Below, piece by piece: positions 18,179-28,902 of a DNA stretch of 52,764 nucleotides (the first letter of the stretch is position 1; every line of letters begins with the position of its first letter). The notes under the pieces were generated by a model that saw only the letters and a program-made list of their open reading frames with translations, did not search any database and was not told the DNA's origin. The stretch spans positions 1 through 52,764 of the forward strand of contig JAICJD010000005.1 in the NCBI GenBank assembly GCA_025928645.1, read 5' to 3'. Source of the stretch: Gemmatimonadales bacterium (GTDB taxonomy: Bacteria > Gemmatimonadota > Gemmatimonadetes > Gemmatimonadales > GWC2-71-9). The position numbers and the translations under genes were made by a program.

Positions 18179-19576
18179 ATGTCCGACACGCTCATGATCA
18201 GCGTCTCCGGGATCCGGGGGCACGTAGGAATCGATCTTACCCCGGAGCTGGTGACCCGCTACGCGGCCGCGCTCGGCGCCTGGATCCGCACGTCGGCGAC
18301 CGGGCAAACGGCCGCGACCGCGCGTGACGCTCGTCCGGCGGTGGTGCTGGGCCGCGACTCTCGAACCAGCGGGCCGATGTTCGCCGACGCGGCGGCCGCG
18401 GGCTTCATGTCGGTCGGGGTCGACGTCATCGACGTGGGGATGGTGCCCACGCCGACGGTGCAGCTCGCGGTGGAGCACCACCAGGCGGGTGCCGGACTCA
18501 TCCTCACCGCGAGCCACAATCCCATCGAGTGGAACGCGCTCAAGTTCGTCGGCCCCGACGGGATTTTTCTCGACGCGGCCGATGGCGAGCGGGTCCGCGA
18601 GCTCGCCGACGCCGGGCCGCCTCGACTCGGCTGGGACGGCCTCGGGGTTCGGCGGACCGACCCCGACGCCGTCGCGCGCCATCTGGACGCGATCCTGGCG
18701 CTTCCTATGATCGACGTCACGGCCATCCGCAAGCGGCGTTTCCACATTGGGCTGGATTGCGTGCGTGGCGCGGGCAGCCAGGCCATTCCCCAGTTGCTCG
18801 AGCGCCTGGGTTGCCGGATGAGCGGCATCAACCTCGAGCCCGACGGCCGGTTTCCCCGGCCGCCCGAGCCGGTGCCCGAGAACCTGGGTGAGCTGGGCGA
18901 TCTGGTCCGCCGCGTCGGCGCCGACCTCGGGCTCGCGGTCGATCCCGACGTGGACCGGCTGGCGCTGGTGGACGAGCGCGGAGCCCCGATCGGAGAGGAC
19001 TATACGCTGGCCTTCGCCGTGCGTGCTGTGTTGGATCGACGCACCACTGACGCGCCCGCGCCGACTGTGGTCGCGAACCTTTCGACCAGCCTCGTCGTGG
19101 AAGACGCGGCCCGCGCGGCGGGCGGCCGCATGGTGCGCGCACCGGTCGGCGAGGCCAACGTCGCTCGCGCCATTCGGGACGAGGGCGCGGTGATCGGCGG
19201 CGAGGGGAACGGTGGCGTGATGCTGCCGGCACTGCATATCGGACGCGACGCACCCCTGGGCGTGGCCTTGATCTTGCATCTCCTTGCCACAAATGGCGTA
19301 ACAGTGTCCGAGCTGGTCGCCGCGTCACCCCGATACACCATCGTCAAGGCCAAGGGCCCCCGAGGCCAGAATCTGGAACAGTGGTACCACCGGCTGCGCG
19401 CGCACTTCTCCGACGCCGCCCCGGATGAGCGAGACGGCTTGCGGTTGGCCTGGGCCGACCGATGGCTCCACGTGAGACCGTCGGGCACCGAGCCGATCGT
19501 CCGATTCATCGCCGAGGCGCCGACGGCCGCCGAGGCCGACGCGCTGATCGCCACGGCGCGCGAACTCTTGCAGTGA
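18179..19576 (+). CDS. glmM: Phosphoglucosamine mutase / phosphohexomutase family
   Basis: MISVSGIRGHVGIDLTPEL, VVLGRDSRTSGPMFADA, LTASHNPIEWNALKFVG, VDPDVDRLALVDE, RPSGTEPIVRFIAEAP. Confidence 0.92.
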   Translation: MSDTLMISVSGIRGHVGIDLTPELVTRYAAALGAWIRTSATGQTAATARDARPAVVLGRDSRTSGPMFADAAAAGFMSVGVDVIDVGMVPTPTVQLAVEHHQAGAGLILTASHNPIEWNALKFVGPDGIFLDAADGERVRELADAGPPRLGWDGLGVRRTDPDAVARHLDAILALPMIDVTAIRKRRFHIGLDCVRGAGSQAIPQLLERLGCRMSGINLEPDGRFPRPPEPVPENLGELGDLVRRVGADLGLAVDPDVDRLALVDERGAPIGEDYTLAFAVRAVLDRRTTDAPAPTVVANLSTSLVVEDAARAAGGRMVRAPVGEANVARAIRDEGAVIGGEGNGGVMLPALHIGRDAPLGVALILHLLATNGVTVSELVAASPRYTIVKAKGPRGQNLEQWYHRLRAHFSDAAPDERDGLRLAWADRWLHVRPSGTEPIVRFIAEAPTAAEADALIATARELLQ

Positions 19577-19589
19577 GGACTATGTCCTG

Positions 19590-21405
<1,816 letters not shown>

Positions 21406-21419
<14 letters not shown>

Positions 21420-21885
21420 GCCGTTCCTGGCGCGCGAGCTCGAGCAGCCCGGCAAGCTGCTCGAGCTCGTTTCGCGTCATGTGCCGGAGCTGGCGCGCAT
21501 GCATCTCCGCCACGGGCCGGTCGAGCGCCTTGAGCACCCTGAGCCCCTCCCGCGTGATGCGCACCGTGACGAACCGCCGATTGTCCTCCTGCCGCTCGCG
21601 GGTCACGAGCCCCCGCTGCTCCATCCGGACCAGCAGGCGGGTGACGTCCGGCTCGCGACTCGCCACCATCCGATCGCCCACCTCCCCGGTCGGCAAGCCG
21701 GCGGCGCCGGCTCCGCGCAGGATCCGGAGCACGTTGTACTGCGGCTGGGTCAGCCGATACGGCCGGAGCACCTCGACCAGGTCCTGCGCCAGCGCGTGGC
21801 CGGTACGGAGCACCTCGAGGAAGACTTCCTGCTGAATGCTGTCGAACGGCTTCCGCTGCTTGATCGCCTGACGCAAGAGGCGCAT
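21406..21885 (-). CDS. MarR-family transcriptional regulator
   Basis: LTQPQYNVLRILRGAGAAGLPTGEVGDRMVASREPDVTRLLVRMEQRGLVTRERQEDNRRFVTVRITREG; the upstream extension in the ORF track is not needed. Confidence 0.9.
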
Positions 21886-21948
21886 GATCACCGCCGGATG
21901 GTGGGCAGGTGCAGAATGGAACGGCGGGACGAGGTGGCCCCGCTGACG

Positions 21949-21991
21949 TCTGTGACCACAGATATCTTGACGATATCTGTGATAACAGATA
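21949..21991. promoter_or_regulatory. Overlapping palindromes, candidate MarR operator cluster
   Basis: TCTGTG-AC-CACAGA (21949-21962), ACAGATATC-TTGAC-GATATCTGT (21958-21980), TATCTGT-GATA-ACAGATA (21974-21991), between divergent MarR and cupredoxin genes. Confidence 0.75.
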
Positions 21992-22064
21992 AGGTGCGCA
22001 CGTCTCCTGATGCGGGCAAGCGGCGCTTCCGCCGCTGGCCCGCTCCCTAGCATGAGGAGGACGC

Positions 22065-22478
22065 ATGCGTATCATCCGGACCTGGATGCTGGCCGGCGCG
22101 GTCGCCGCAGTGGTCGGATGCTCCAGCGACAGCAGCACCCCGACCGGCGCCGGGGACGGCGGCGGCAACGGTGGCGGCGGCCCGGTGGGCGCGGTCACGG
22201 TCGGCAACGATTTCTTCCAGAGCGCCCACAACGGCACCCGCAACCCGGCGCAGGACACGGTGGCGGTGGGCCAGACGGTCACCTGGACCTGGACCAATAC
22301 CGGCGGCACCTCGCACAGCGTGGAGGCGCTTCCCGTCGCCAGTCCGAGCTTTACGAGCAGCGACATCCTGACCGGCAGCGGCATGACCTACACCTTCACC
22401 TTCACCGCGCCCGGCACGTACCACTATCAGTGCGCCGTGCACGGCTCTCTCATGTCCGGCATCGTGGTGGTGCAGTAG
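22065..22478 (+). CDS. Cupredoxin/plastocyanin-like lipoprotein
   Basis: Lipobox AVVGCSSDSS; VGQTVTWTWTNTGGTSHSVE ... YHYQCAVHGSLMSGIVVVQ (H..C..H..M). Confidence 0.88.
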   Translation: MRIIRTWMLAGAVAAVVGCSSDSSTPTGAGDGGGNGGGGPVGAVTVGNDFFQSAHNGTRNPAQDTVAVGQTVTWTWTNTGGTSHSVEALPVASPSFTSSDILTGSGMTYTFTFTAPGTYHYQCAVHGSLMSGIVVVQ

Positions 22479-22481
22479 CCG

Positions 22482-22835
22482 ATGCGGACCCGGCGGCGGG
22501 CGATCTCGCTGGTCATGCTCGTGGGCGGCCTTGCCGCCTGCGTGAGCGAGCGTCCGACCACCGCGCCAGAACCGCCCACGGACGGCAACAGCGTCGCGAT
22601 CAAGAACTTCGCGTTCGTGCCGCCCAACCTCAGCATGGCGAGCGGGGCCACGGTCACCTGGACCAATCAGGACGACGTGGCCCACACCGTGTCGGCCGAC
22701 GACGACAAGACCTTCGATGCCGGCGTCGAGCCTGGCCAGACCTTCCAGTTCACGGCCGGCGCGCCCGGCACCTACACCTACTTCTGCCGGTTTCATCCCT
22801 TCATGAAGGGCACGCTCACGGTGACCGCGCCGTGA
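22482..22835 (+). CDS. Second cupredoxin-like lipoprotein
   Basis: Lipobox GLAACVSE; SGATVTWTNQDDVAHTVSADDDKTF ... YTYFCRFHPFMKGTLTV. Confidence 0.88.
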   Translation: MRTRRRAISLVMLVGGLAACVSERPTTAPEPPTDGNSVAIKNFAFVPPNLSMASGATVTWTNQDDVAHTVSADDDKTFDAGVEPGQTFQFTAGAPGTYTYFCRFHPFMKGTLTVTAP

Positions 22836-23914
22836 GCCGCCGCGCCGTTTTCGCCGGCCTCTTCCTCCTGCTCGGGCTCGCCGCGCCGGTCGCCGCCCAG
22901 GGGGTCGTGGACCGGACGCCGAACCTCGACGACGGGTGGACGGTGCGGCCCGGGGTCATCCAGTTCAATTTCCTCCACCGGTTCGAGGTCAGTCCGCCCC
23001 CGGCCCGCAAGGTCACGAGCTTCCCCAACTTCCGGCTCGCCACCGGGCTGCCGTACGGGTTCAACGTCGATCTCGACTACGCGACGAACTCGACCGTCTT
23101 CACCGGAATTCCCAACGAGTACCAGCTCGCGCTCCGCCGCCCCATCCTCCGACAGGGGAGCGGGGCGCCGCTCGACCTGAGCGCCACCGCCGGGTACGCC
23201 TTCGCCCCCAAGAGCGTGGACGGCGAGCTGAGCCTGGCGCGCCGTCTCGGACCGGTGAAGCTGCTCGGCACGGTGCGCGGCATCTCCTCGGGCTATGACG
23301 TGCAACGCTCGTTGTGGGGCGTCGGGTCCGGCGCGGTGATTCGGGTGACGAGCTGGCTCAGCCTGGCGGGCGATGTGTTCGGCCTGCTCAACACGCCCGA
23401 TGGGGCCGGGCTCGGGACCGCGTGGGGCGCGGGGGCGCAGCTCAGGATTCCCTACAGCCCGCACACGTTCTCGATTCAGGTGACCAACACGCAGAGTGCG
23501 TCCATCGAGGGGTCGTCGCGCGGGGTGAGGGGGGCGCACATGGCGGGCTTCGAGTTCACCATCCCCTTCACGCTGTCACGCTACTTCGGGCGGCGCGGGG
23601 CGACCGCCGCGCCGGCGGCACGTCCGGCTCCGGCGCCCGGGGTCGGTGCGGACACCATCGGCGGGGCCGCGGTGGTCCACATGGCGAATCTGTCGTTCGA
23701 CGCGAAGGTGATCCGGGTGCGCGCCGGTGCGACGGTACGGTGGGTCAACCAGGACCAGCTTCAGCATACGGTGACCGGGGACGACGGCGGGTTCGATTCG
23801 GGGCTCATCGACCCCGGCCACGCCTACGAGCGCGTCTTCAGCCGGCCCGGCGACTACGCCTACCACTGCACACCCCATCCGTTCATGACAGGGCACGTGA
23901 TCGTCGAGCCGTAG
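22832..23914 (+). CDS. Outer-membrane beta-barrel protein with C-terminal cupredoxin domain
   Basis: GTG overlaps the previous stop; signal peptide MSRRAVFAGLFLLLGLAAPVAAQ; barrel-like LATGLPYGFNVDLDYATNSTVFTG...; C-terminal VRAGATVRWVNQDQLQHTVTGDDGGFDSGLI...YAYHCTPHPFMTGHVIVEP. Confidence 0.85.
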   Translation: MSRRAVFAGLFLLLGLAAPVAAQGVVDRTPNLDDGWTVRPGVIQFNFLHRFEVSPPPARKVTSFPNFRLATGLPYGFNVDLDYATNSTVFTGIPNEYQLALRRPILRQGSGAPLDLSATAGYAFAPKSVDGELSLARRLGPVKLLGTVRGISSGYDVQRSLWGVGSGAVIRVTSWLSLAGDVFGLLNTPDGAGLGTAWGAGAQLRIPYSPHTFSIQVTNTQSASIEGSSRGVRGAHMAGFEFTIPFTLSRYFGRRGATAAPAARPAPAPGVGADTIGGAAVVHMANLSFDAKVIRVRAGATVRWVNQDQLQHTVTGDDGGFDSGLIDPGHAYERVFSRPGDYAYHCTPHPFMTGHVIVEP

Positions 23915-23932
23915 CGCCGGTTCCGCTTCCGC

Positions 23933-25081
23933 TCACCCGCCGAGCGCGGCCGGCGCGAGCGCGCGGGCGGAGGTTCGTGATTCCAGCAGCTCGCGGTAGA
24001 TCGCCTCGACCTGGCCGGTGAACCGGTCGCGACCGTAGAGCCGCCGGACCCGCTCGGCGGCCGTTCGGCGCAGGCGCTCGGCCAGGCCGGGCTGCTCCAG
24101 GAGGCTACGCACGGCAAGGGCGAGCGCCGGCGCGTCGGCATAGGGAACCAGCAGGCCGGTGGTGCCGGCGTCGACCGCATCCTCGCTGCCGATCACGCGC
24201 GTGCCCACGACAGGCACCCCCATCGCCATGGCCTCGAGGAACACCAGGCCGAATCCCTCGTCCCGCGACGGCAGGACGAACACGTCCATGGCCGCGTAAG
24301 CCGACACCACGTCTTCCTGATACCCCGCGAAGGTCACCGCATCCGCGATGCCGAGGGCCCGCGCCCGTGCCTCGAGCGCGGCCCGGAGCGGCCCATCGCC
24401 CACGATCAGCACCCGCGTGCCGGGGTCCGCGCGAAGCAGGACGGGGGTCGCGTCCAGCAGGACGTGCATCGCCTTCTGCGGCACGAGGCGGCCGATCGTG
24501 CCCACGACGCGCGCGGCGCCGCGCCGATATTCGGCGACGCGACCGGCGTCGGCCCGGGCGGGCTCGAAGCGGCGAAGATCGATGCCCAGGCTCACGCACT
24601 CGACCCGCCGGGGACGTCCGCCGTACGCCCGCCACACGGCCTCTTCGATGCCGCCCGAGTGGGTGATGTGCGCGCTGAACGCCGGGGCGAGCCGCCGGCC
24701 GATGAGACGATGGAGCGCCGTCTGGCGGTAGGGATCGTTGGCGACGGAGGCAACCAGCACCGGCCAGGGCGGCCGCAACGACTGCACGGCGAGCGCGCCG
24801 ACCAGGGTGCTGTACTCCAGGTGCACGTGGACGAGGTCCGGCCGGAGGGCGAGAAGCTGGCGGCGGAGGCCGGCGGCCGCGAAGAACGCCGTGCGGGAAA
24901 AGCCCATCGTGCGGTAGACCACGCCGGCCTCCGCCAGGCGCTCCGCGACCCCGGGCAACTGATGATTCCTGAGAGACCAGACCTCCACGGCCACGTCGGG
25001 GGCGCGCATGACGGCGAGGTCCTGGACGACCCTCTGCTCGCCGCCCAGCCCCATATGGTCGATGACGTGGAGTACCTTCAC
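23933..25081 (-). CDS. GT4-family glycosyltransferase
   Basis: VKVLHVIDHMGLGGEQRVVQDLA, VGTIGRLVPQKAMHVLLDA, VFVLPSRDEGFGLVFLEAMAMGVPVVGTRVIGSED. Confidence 0.92.
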   Translation of the reverse strand: MKVLHVIDHMGLGGEQRVVQDLAVMRAPDVAVEVWSLRNHQLPGVAERLAEAGVVYRTMGFSRTAFFAAAGLRRQLLALRPDLVHVHLEYSTLVGALAVQSLRPPWPVLVASVANDPYRQTALHRLIGRRLAPAFSAHITHSGGIEEAVWRAYGGRPRRVECVSLGIDLRRFEPARADAGRVAEYRRGAARVVGTIGRLVPQKAMHVLLDATPVLLRADPGTRVLIVGDGPLRAALEARARALGIADAVTFAGYQEDVVSAYAAMDVFVLPSRDEGFGLVFLEAMAMGVPVVGTRVIGSEDAVDAGTTGLLVPYADAPALALAVRSLLEQPGLAERLRRTAAERVRRLYGRDRFTGQVEAIYRELLESRTSARALAPAALGG

Positions 25082-25276
25082 CTGTCGCGATCTCCCCTCA
25101 TTGCGGCATTCCGCCTTGAGCACTCACATCCGGACGCGACTCGTGTGTGGCATGGCCAACCCCTTGGGGGATCAGCCGCCCGCGCGAATTGACCGGTCTA
25201 TGGGTTCGTGGAACAGGGAGTGACACAAGGCAAGCGCCGTGCCTGCGCTGATGCTATCGGGCAATCGCCGAGAGCT

Positions 25277-26218
25277 TCATGGGTCCAGGGTCCAGGTCTG
25301 GCCGACCTCCGAGCCGACCACGCGCCAGCGCTCGTCGCCGGCCACCGCCAGGAGGCGCCGTATCGGCTCGTCCAGCGGCTCCCGGCTCAGCCGGAAGGTC
25401 GAGTGGTGGATCGGGAGGAGATACGCCGCGCCGAGGGCGCGGAACATCCGCCAGGTCTCCTCGGGCGAGGCGTGGCTCGTGACCCAGGGATCGTAGGCGC
25501 CGATGGGCAGGATGGCGAGATCGATCGGGCCGCGCTCGCGCAGGTGGTTGAACAGATCGGTGTACGCGGTATCGCCCCCGAACAGGACAGCGTGTCCCGC
25601 CTTGCGGAGCAGATAGCCACCCCAGCCCCGATGCCGGTCGGTCACCATCCGCGCTCCCCAATGGCGGGTCTCGACCGACTCCACCTCGAGCTCGCCGATC
25701 CGGGTCCGCTCGCCCCAGGCGAGCTCGTCCACGTCGTGGAACCGGCGCACCAGGTCGCGGTTGCCCGACTGGACGACGACGCGCACGCGCGGAGGAATGG
25801 CCCGGAGGGTACCGAGGTCGGTATGGTCCATGTGGGCGTGGGAGAGCAGCACCACGTCGAGGCCGGGCAGCTCGCGCTTCCGGAGCGCCGGCTCGACCAG
25901 CCGGCGGGGCCCGACCTTGACCGGGCCTCGGCCCAGTCCGATCCGCCGCTCGAGCACCGGGTCGGTCAGCACCTTCGTCCCGAAGACGCTGAGGAGCACG
26001 GTGGCGTGGCCCAGCCAGGCGGCGGTCAGCCGGTCATCGCGCCAGGTCGACGGGTCGGGGCGATGGGGAGCCGGAGCGACGCGGTCGGCGGCGCCCCGGC
26101 GGGAAGCATGCGGCACGGCGGTCTCCTCGGGATGACTCGCGACCGCAGGGCGGGCCCTGGCGGTCACGGCACGACCGAGAACAATAATCGTCCCTCTCCC
26201 GTTCCTGGCGGAGTCCAT
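25277..26218 (-). CDS. UlaG/RomA-like MBL-fold metallohydrolase (start uncertain)
   Basis: AAWLGHATVLLSVFGTKVLTDPV, LLSHAHMDHTDLGTL, FGGDTAYTDLF; an internal start is plausible. Confidence 0.85.
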   Translation of the reverse strand: MDSARNGRGTIIVLGRAVTARARPAVASHPEETAVPHASRRGAADRVAPAPHRPDPSTWRDDRLTAAWLGHATVLLSVFGTKVLTDPVLERRIGLGRGPVKVGPRRLVEPALRKRELPGLDVVLLSHAHMDHTDLGTLRAIPPRVRVVVQSGNRDLVRRFHDVDELAWGERTRIGELEVESVETRHWGARMVTDRHRGWGGYLLRKAGHAVLFGGDTAYTDLFNHLRERGPIDLAILPIGAYDPWVTSHASPEETWRMFRALGAAYLLPIHHSTFRLSREPLDEPIRRLLAVAGDERWRVVGSEVGQTWTLDP

Positions 26219-26657
26219 GCGCGTGGTGCTGCAGCGTGTGTCGCGGGCGTCCGTGACCATCGAAGGCCGGGTCGCCGGCGCGATCGGTAAGGGGTTCTGC
26301 GTGCTGGTCGGTTTCACTCACGGCGATGGCGAGGCGCAGGTAGATTGGATGGCCGACAAGGTGGCGGGCCTCCGTCTCTTCGCCGACGCCGAGGGGAAGA
26401 TGAACGTCGGGCTCGCCGAGGCCGATGGCGCGGTGCTCGTCATCAGCCAGTTCACGCTCTATGGCGACGCTAGCAAGGGCCGCCGCCCTTCCTTCATCGA
26501 CGCGGCCCGTCCGGAGGCGGCCATTCCTCTGTACGAACGGTTCCTGGCCGCGCTCCGCGAGCGGGGCCTCGAAGTGGCGAGCGGCGAGTTCGGCGCCGAC
26601 ATGCAGGTCGAGATCCACAACGACGGCCCCGTCACCCTCATCCTGGATCGCGCATGA
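26217..26657 (+). CDS. dtd: D-aminoacyl-tRNA deacylase
   Basis: MRVVLQRVSRASVTIEGRVAGAIGKGFCVLVGF, LVISQFTLYGDASKGRRPSF, NDGPVTLILD. Confidence 0.97.
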   Translation: MRVVLQRVSRASVTIEGRVAGAIGKGFCVLVGFTHGDGEAQVDWMADKVAGLRLFADAEGKMNVGLAEADGAVLVISQFTLYGDASKGRRPSFIDAARPEAAIPLYERFLAALRERGLEVASGEFGADMQVEIHNDGPVTLILDRA

Positions 26658-27259
26658 CCGCCGAATCGCTCACCCTCGCCTCGTCCTCTCCCCGCCGGCG
26701 ACAGCTGCTCGAGATGCTGGGCATTCCGGTGCGGGCCGTGTCGCCCGACATTCCCGAGGTGCGGCGACCGGTGGAGACGCCGGTGGATTACGTGGAGCGG
26801 CTGGCGCGGGAGAAGGCGTTGTCGGTCGGGGGGCGCCTCGTGCTGGGGGCCGATACGACCGTCGTGGTGCGCGACGAGGTGCTGGAGAAGCCGACCGACG
26901 CCGCGGATGCGCTCCGTATGCTCAACAAGCTGCAGGGCCGGACCCACCAGGTGGTCACTTCGGTCGCCCTCGTGACCGACGAGACCATCCATCAGGCCAC
27001 CGACGTCACCAACGTGGTGTTCCGCCGGATGGACCCGGCGTTTCTCGAGGCCTACGTGGCGACGGGGGAGCCGATGGACAAGGCGGGGGCCTACGGCATT
27101 CAGGGGTACGGCGCGGCGCTGGTCGAGCGCATCGACGGCGACTTCTTCGGGGTGATGGGCCTGCCGATCCGGCTGGTGCTGTCGCTGCTGGAGCGGGCCG
27201 GCCGCCCCTACCGATTCGGCGACCGGAGCGGGACGGCCGCGGTCACGGAGGTGCGCTGA
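26654..27259 (+). CDS. maf: Maf-family nucleoside triphosphate pyrophosphatase
   Basis: LTLASSSPRRRQLLEMLGI, VLGADTTVVV, MLNKLQGRTHQVVTSVAL, KAGAYGIQGYGAALVERIDGDFFGVMGLPI. Confidence 0.95.
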   Translation: MTAESLTLASSSPRRRQLLEMLGIPVRAVSPDIPEVRRPVETPVDYVERLAREKALSVGGRLVLGADTTVVVRDEVLEKPTDAADALRMLNKLQGRTHQVVTSVALVTDETIHQATDVTNVVFRRMDPAFLEAYVATGEPMDKAGAYGIQGYGAALVERIDGDFFGVMGLPIRLVLSLLERAGRPYRFGDRSGTAAVTEVR

Positions 27260-28866
27260 GGCTGCAGCTCGCGCAGCCGATACACCTGCACCACCTGCGC
27301 CTTGCCCTTGAGCGCCATCTCCGGCAGATACTCGCACGAAAGCTGGTCCCGCACCACCCGCAGGACCTGCTCGCTCACCAGAATCTCGCCCGGCGCGGCC
27401 TCGGCGCAGAGCCGTGCCGCGATGTTGACCGGGTCGCCGAGCACGGTGTACTCCAGCCGCCGATGGCTCCCGATGTTCCCGGCGAACACCTCGCCGTGGT
27501 TGATCCCGATGCCGACGCCGATCTCGGGACGCCCCTGGCTCGCCCAGCGCTCGTTGAGCCGGGCGACGGCGCGCTGCATGCTGAGCGCGGCGCGAATGGC
27601 GCGGTCGGGGTCGTCGGTGTGGGCGATCGGCGCGCCCCACAGCGCCATGATGGCGTCGCCGATGAACTTGTCGAGCGTGCCGCCGTGCTCGAAGATCACC
27701 TCCACCATCTCGGTGAAGTATTCGCTGAGGAACTGCGCGATGGCGTCGGGGCCCATGCCCTCGGCGATGGCGGTGAAGCCGCGGATGTCGCTGAAGAGCA
27801 CCGTCGTGGGGCGGCGCTCGCCGCCCTGCCGGATGGCCTCGGCCTGCTGGGCGATGTCGGCGGCGACGTTGGGCGCGAAGTAGCGCTCGAAGTTCGAGCG
27901 CACGGTGGCCTCGCGCCGAAGCTGCTCGGCGTAGCGCGAGTTCTTGATGCCGACGGCGGCCAGGCCGCTGAACGCCACGAGGAACTGCAGGTCTTCGTCG
28001 GTGAAGGTGTTGGTCGTGGTCAGGTTGTCGACGTAGAGCAGGCCGAGCACGCGGTCGGCGTTGTCCATGAGCGGCGAGCACATCGCGCTGCGCACGTTCT
28101 GGAGCAGGATCGACTGTCCGCGGAAGCGGGTGTCGGCCGGCGCGTTCTGGGAGACGACCGCGACCCGCTCCTCGAGGACCTTGTCCGCGATGGAGCGAGG
28201 GATCTGTACCGGCTGGGCGTCGCCCGAGCGGCTGCGGGCGATCGTGGGAACCAGCTCGCCGGTCTCGTCGTTGCACAGGACGACCGTCACCCGATCCACG
28301 CTCATGATCTCGAACGTCGTGTCCACGAGAGTGCGGAGCAGGCGCTCGAGATCCAGCTCGGCCGAAAGCTTCCGGGAGACCTCGAGCAGCATCTGGAGCT
28401 TCATGGCCTGCCGGGCCTCGCCGCGGTCGGCGGCCAGTTTGAGCTGGCCGGCCGGCGGACCGTCCCGGCTGGTGATGCCGGGCGGGCCTCCGCCGCTCAC
28501 CACGAGCTGGCGGACGATCTTCCCACCGTGGAGCCCCTCCGCCGCGATGGCGGGCCGCTGGATAGGCCCGGCGGGCATCGTCCGTGCGGTCACGCGGAAG
28601 GTGACCTTCCCGAACGTCAGCGTGTCCTCCGGCTGGAGCCGGCCTTCCTCGACGCGCGCGCCGTTGATGCAGGTGCCGTTGGAGCTGCCGAGGTCTTTCA
28701 CCAGCACGCCGTCGGGAGTCACGGTGAGCTCGGCGTGGCGGCGGGAGATGGTCGGATCGTAGATCGCGATGTCGCTGGCGACGCCCCGGCCCACGACGAG
28801 CGGACGGCCCTCCGGGAGCTCGAACGTCTGATCTCCGGAGCTGCTGACGAGGCGGAGCGGGGGCAT
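27208..28866 (-). CDS. FHA-GAF-class III adenylate/guanylate cyclase
   Basis: FHA: VVGRGVASDIAIYDPTISRRHAEL; GAF: FEIMSVDRVTVVLCND...; cyclase: TTVLFSDIRGFTAIAEGMGPD, FIGDAIMALWGAP, GIGINHGEVFAGNIGS. Confidence 0.94.
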   Translation of the reverse strand: MPPLRLVSSSGDQTFELPEGRPLVVGRGVASDIAIYDPTISRRHAELTVTPDGVLVKDLGSSNGTCINGARVEEGRLQPEDTLTFGKVTFRVTARTMPAGPIQRPAIAAEGLHGGKIVRQLVVSGGGPPGITSRDGPPAGQLKLAADRGEARQAMKLQMLLEVSRKLSAELDLERLLRTLVDTTFEIMSVDRVTVVLCNDETGELVPTIARSRSGDAQPVQIPRSIADKVLEERVAVVSQNAPADTRFRGQSILLQNVRSAMCSPLMDNADRVLGLLYVDNLTTTNTFTDEDLQFLVAFSGLAAVGIKNSRYAEQLRREATVRSNFERYFAPNVAADIAQQAEAIRQGGERRPTTVLFSDIRGFTAIAEGMGPDAIAQFLSEYFTEMVEVIFEHGGTLDKFIGDAIMALWGAPIAHTDDPDRAIRAALSMQRAVARLNERWASQGRPEIGVGIGINHGEVFAGNIGSHRRLEYTVLGDPVNIAARLCAEAAPGEILVSEQVLRVVRDQLSCEYLPEMALKGKAQVVQVYRLRELQPQRTSVTAAVPLRSPNR

Positions 28867-28902
28867 ACGGTAATATAGGACGTGGGAGACGGCGAAGAGT
28901 TG

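Noticed and set aside
19577-19589. glmS ribozyme/riboswitch upstream of glmS
   Set aside because: Only 13 nt separate glmM and glmS, leaving no room for the ribozyme.
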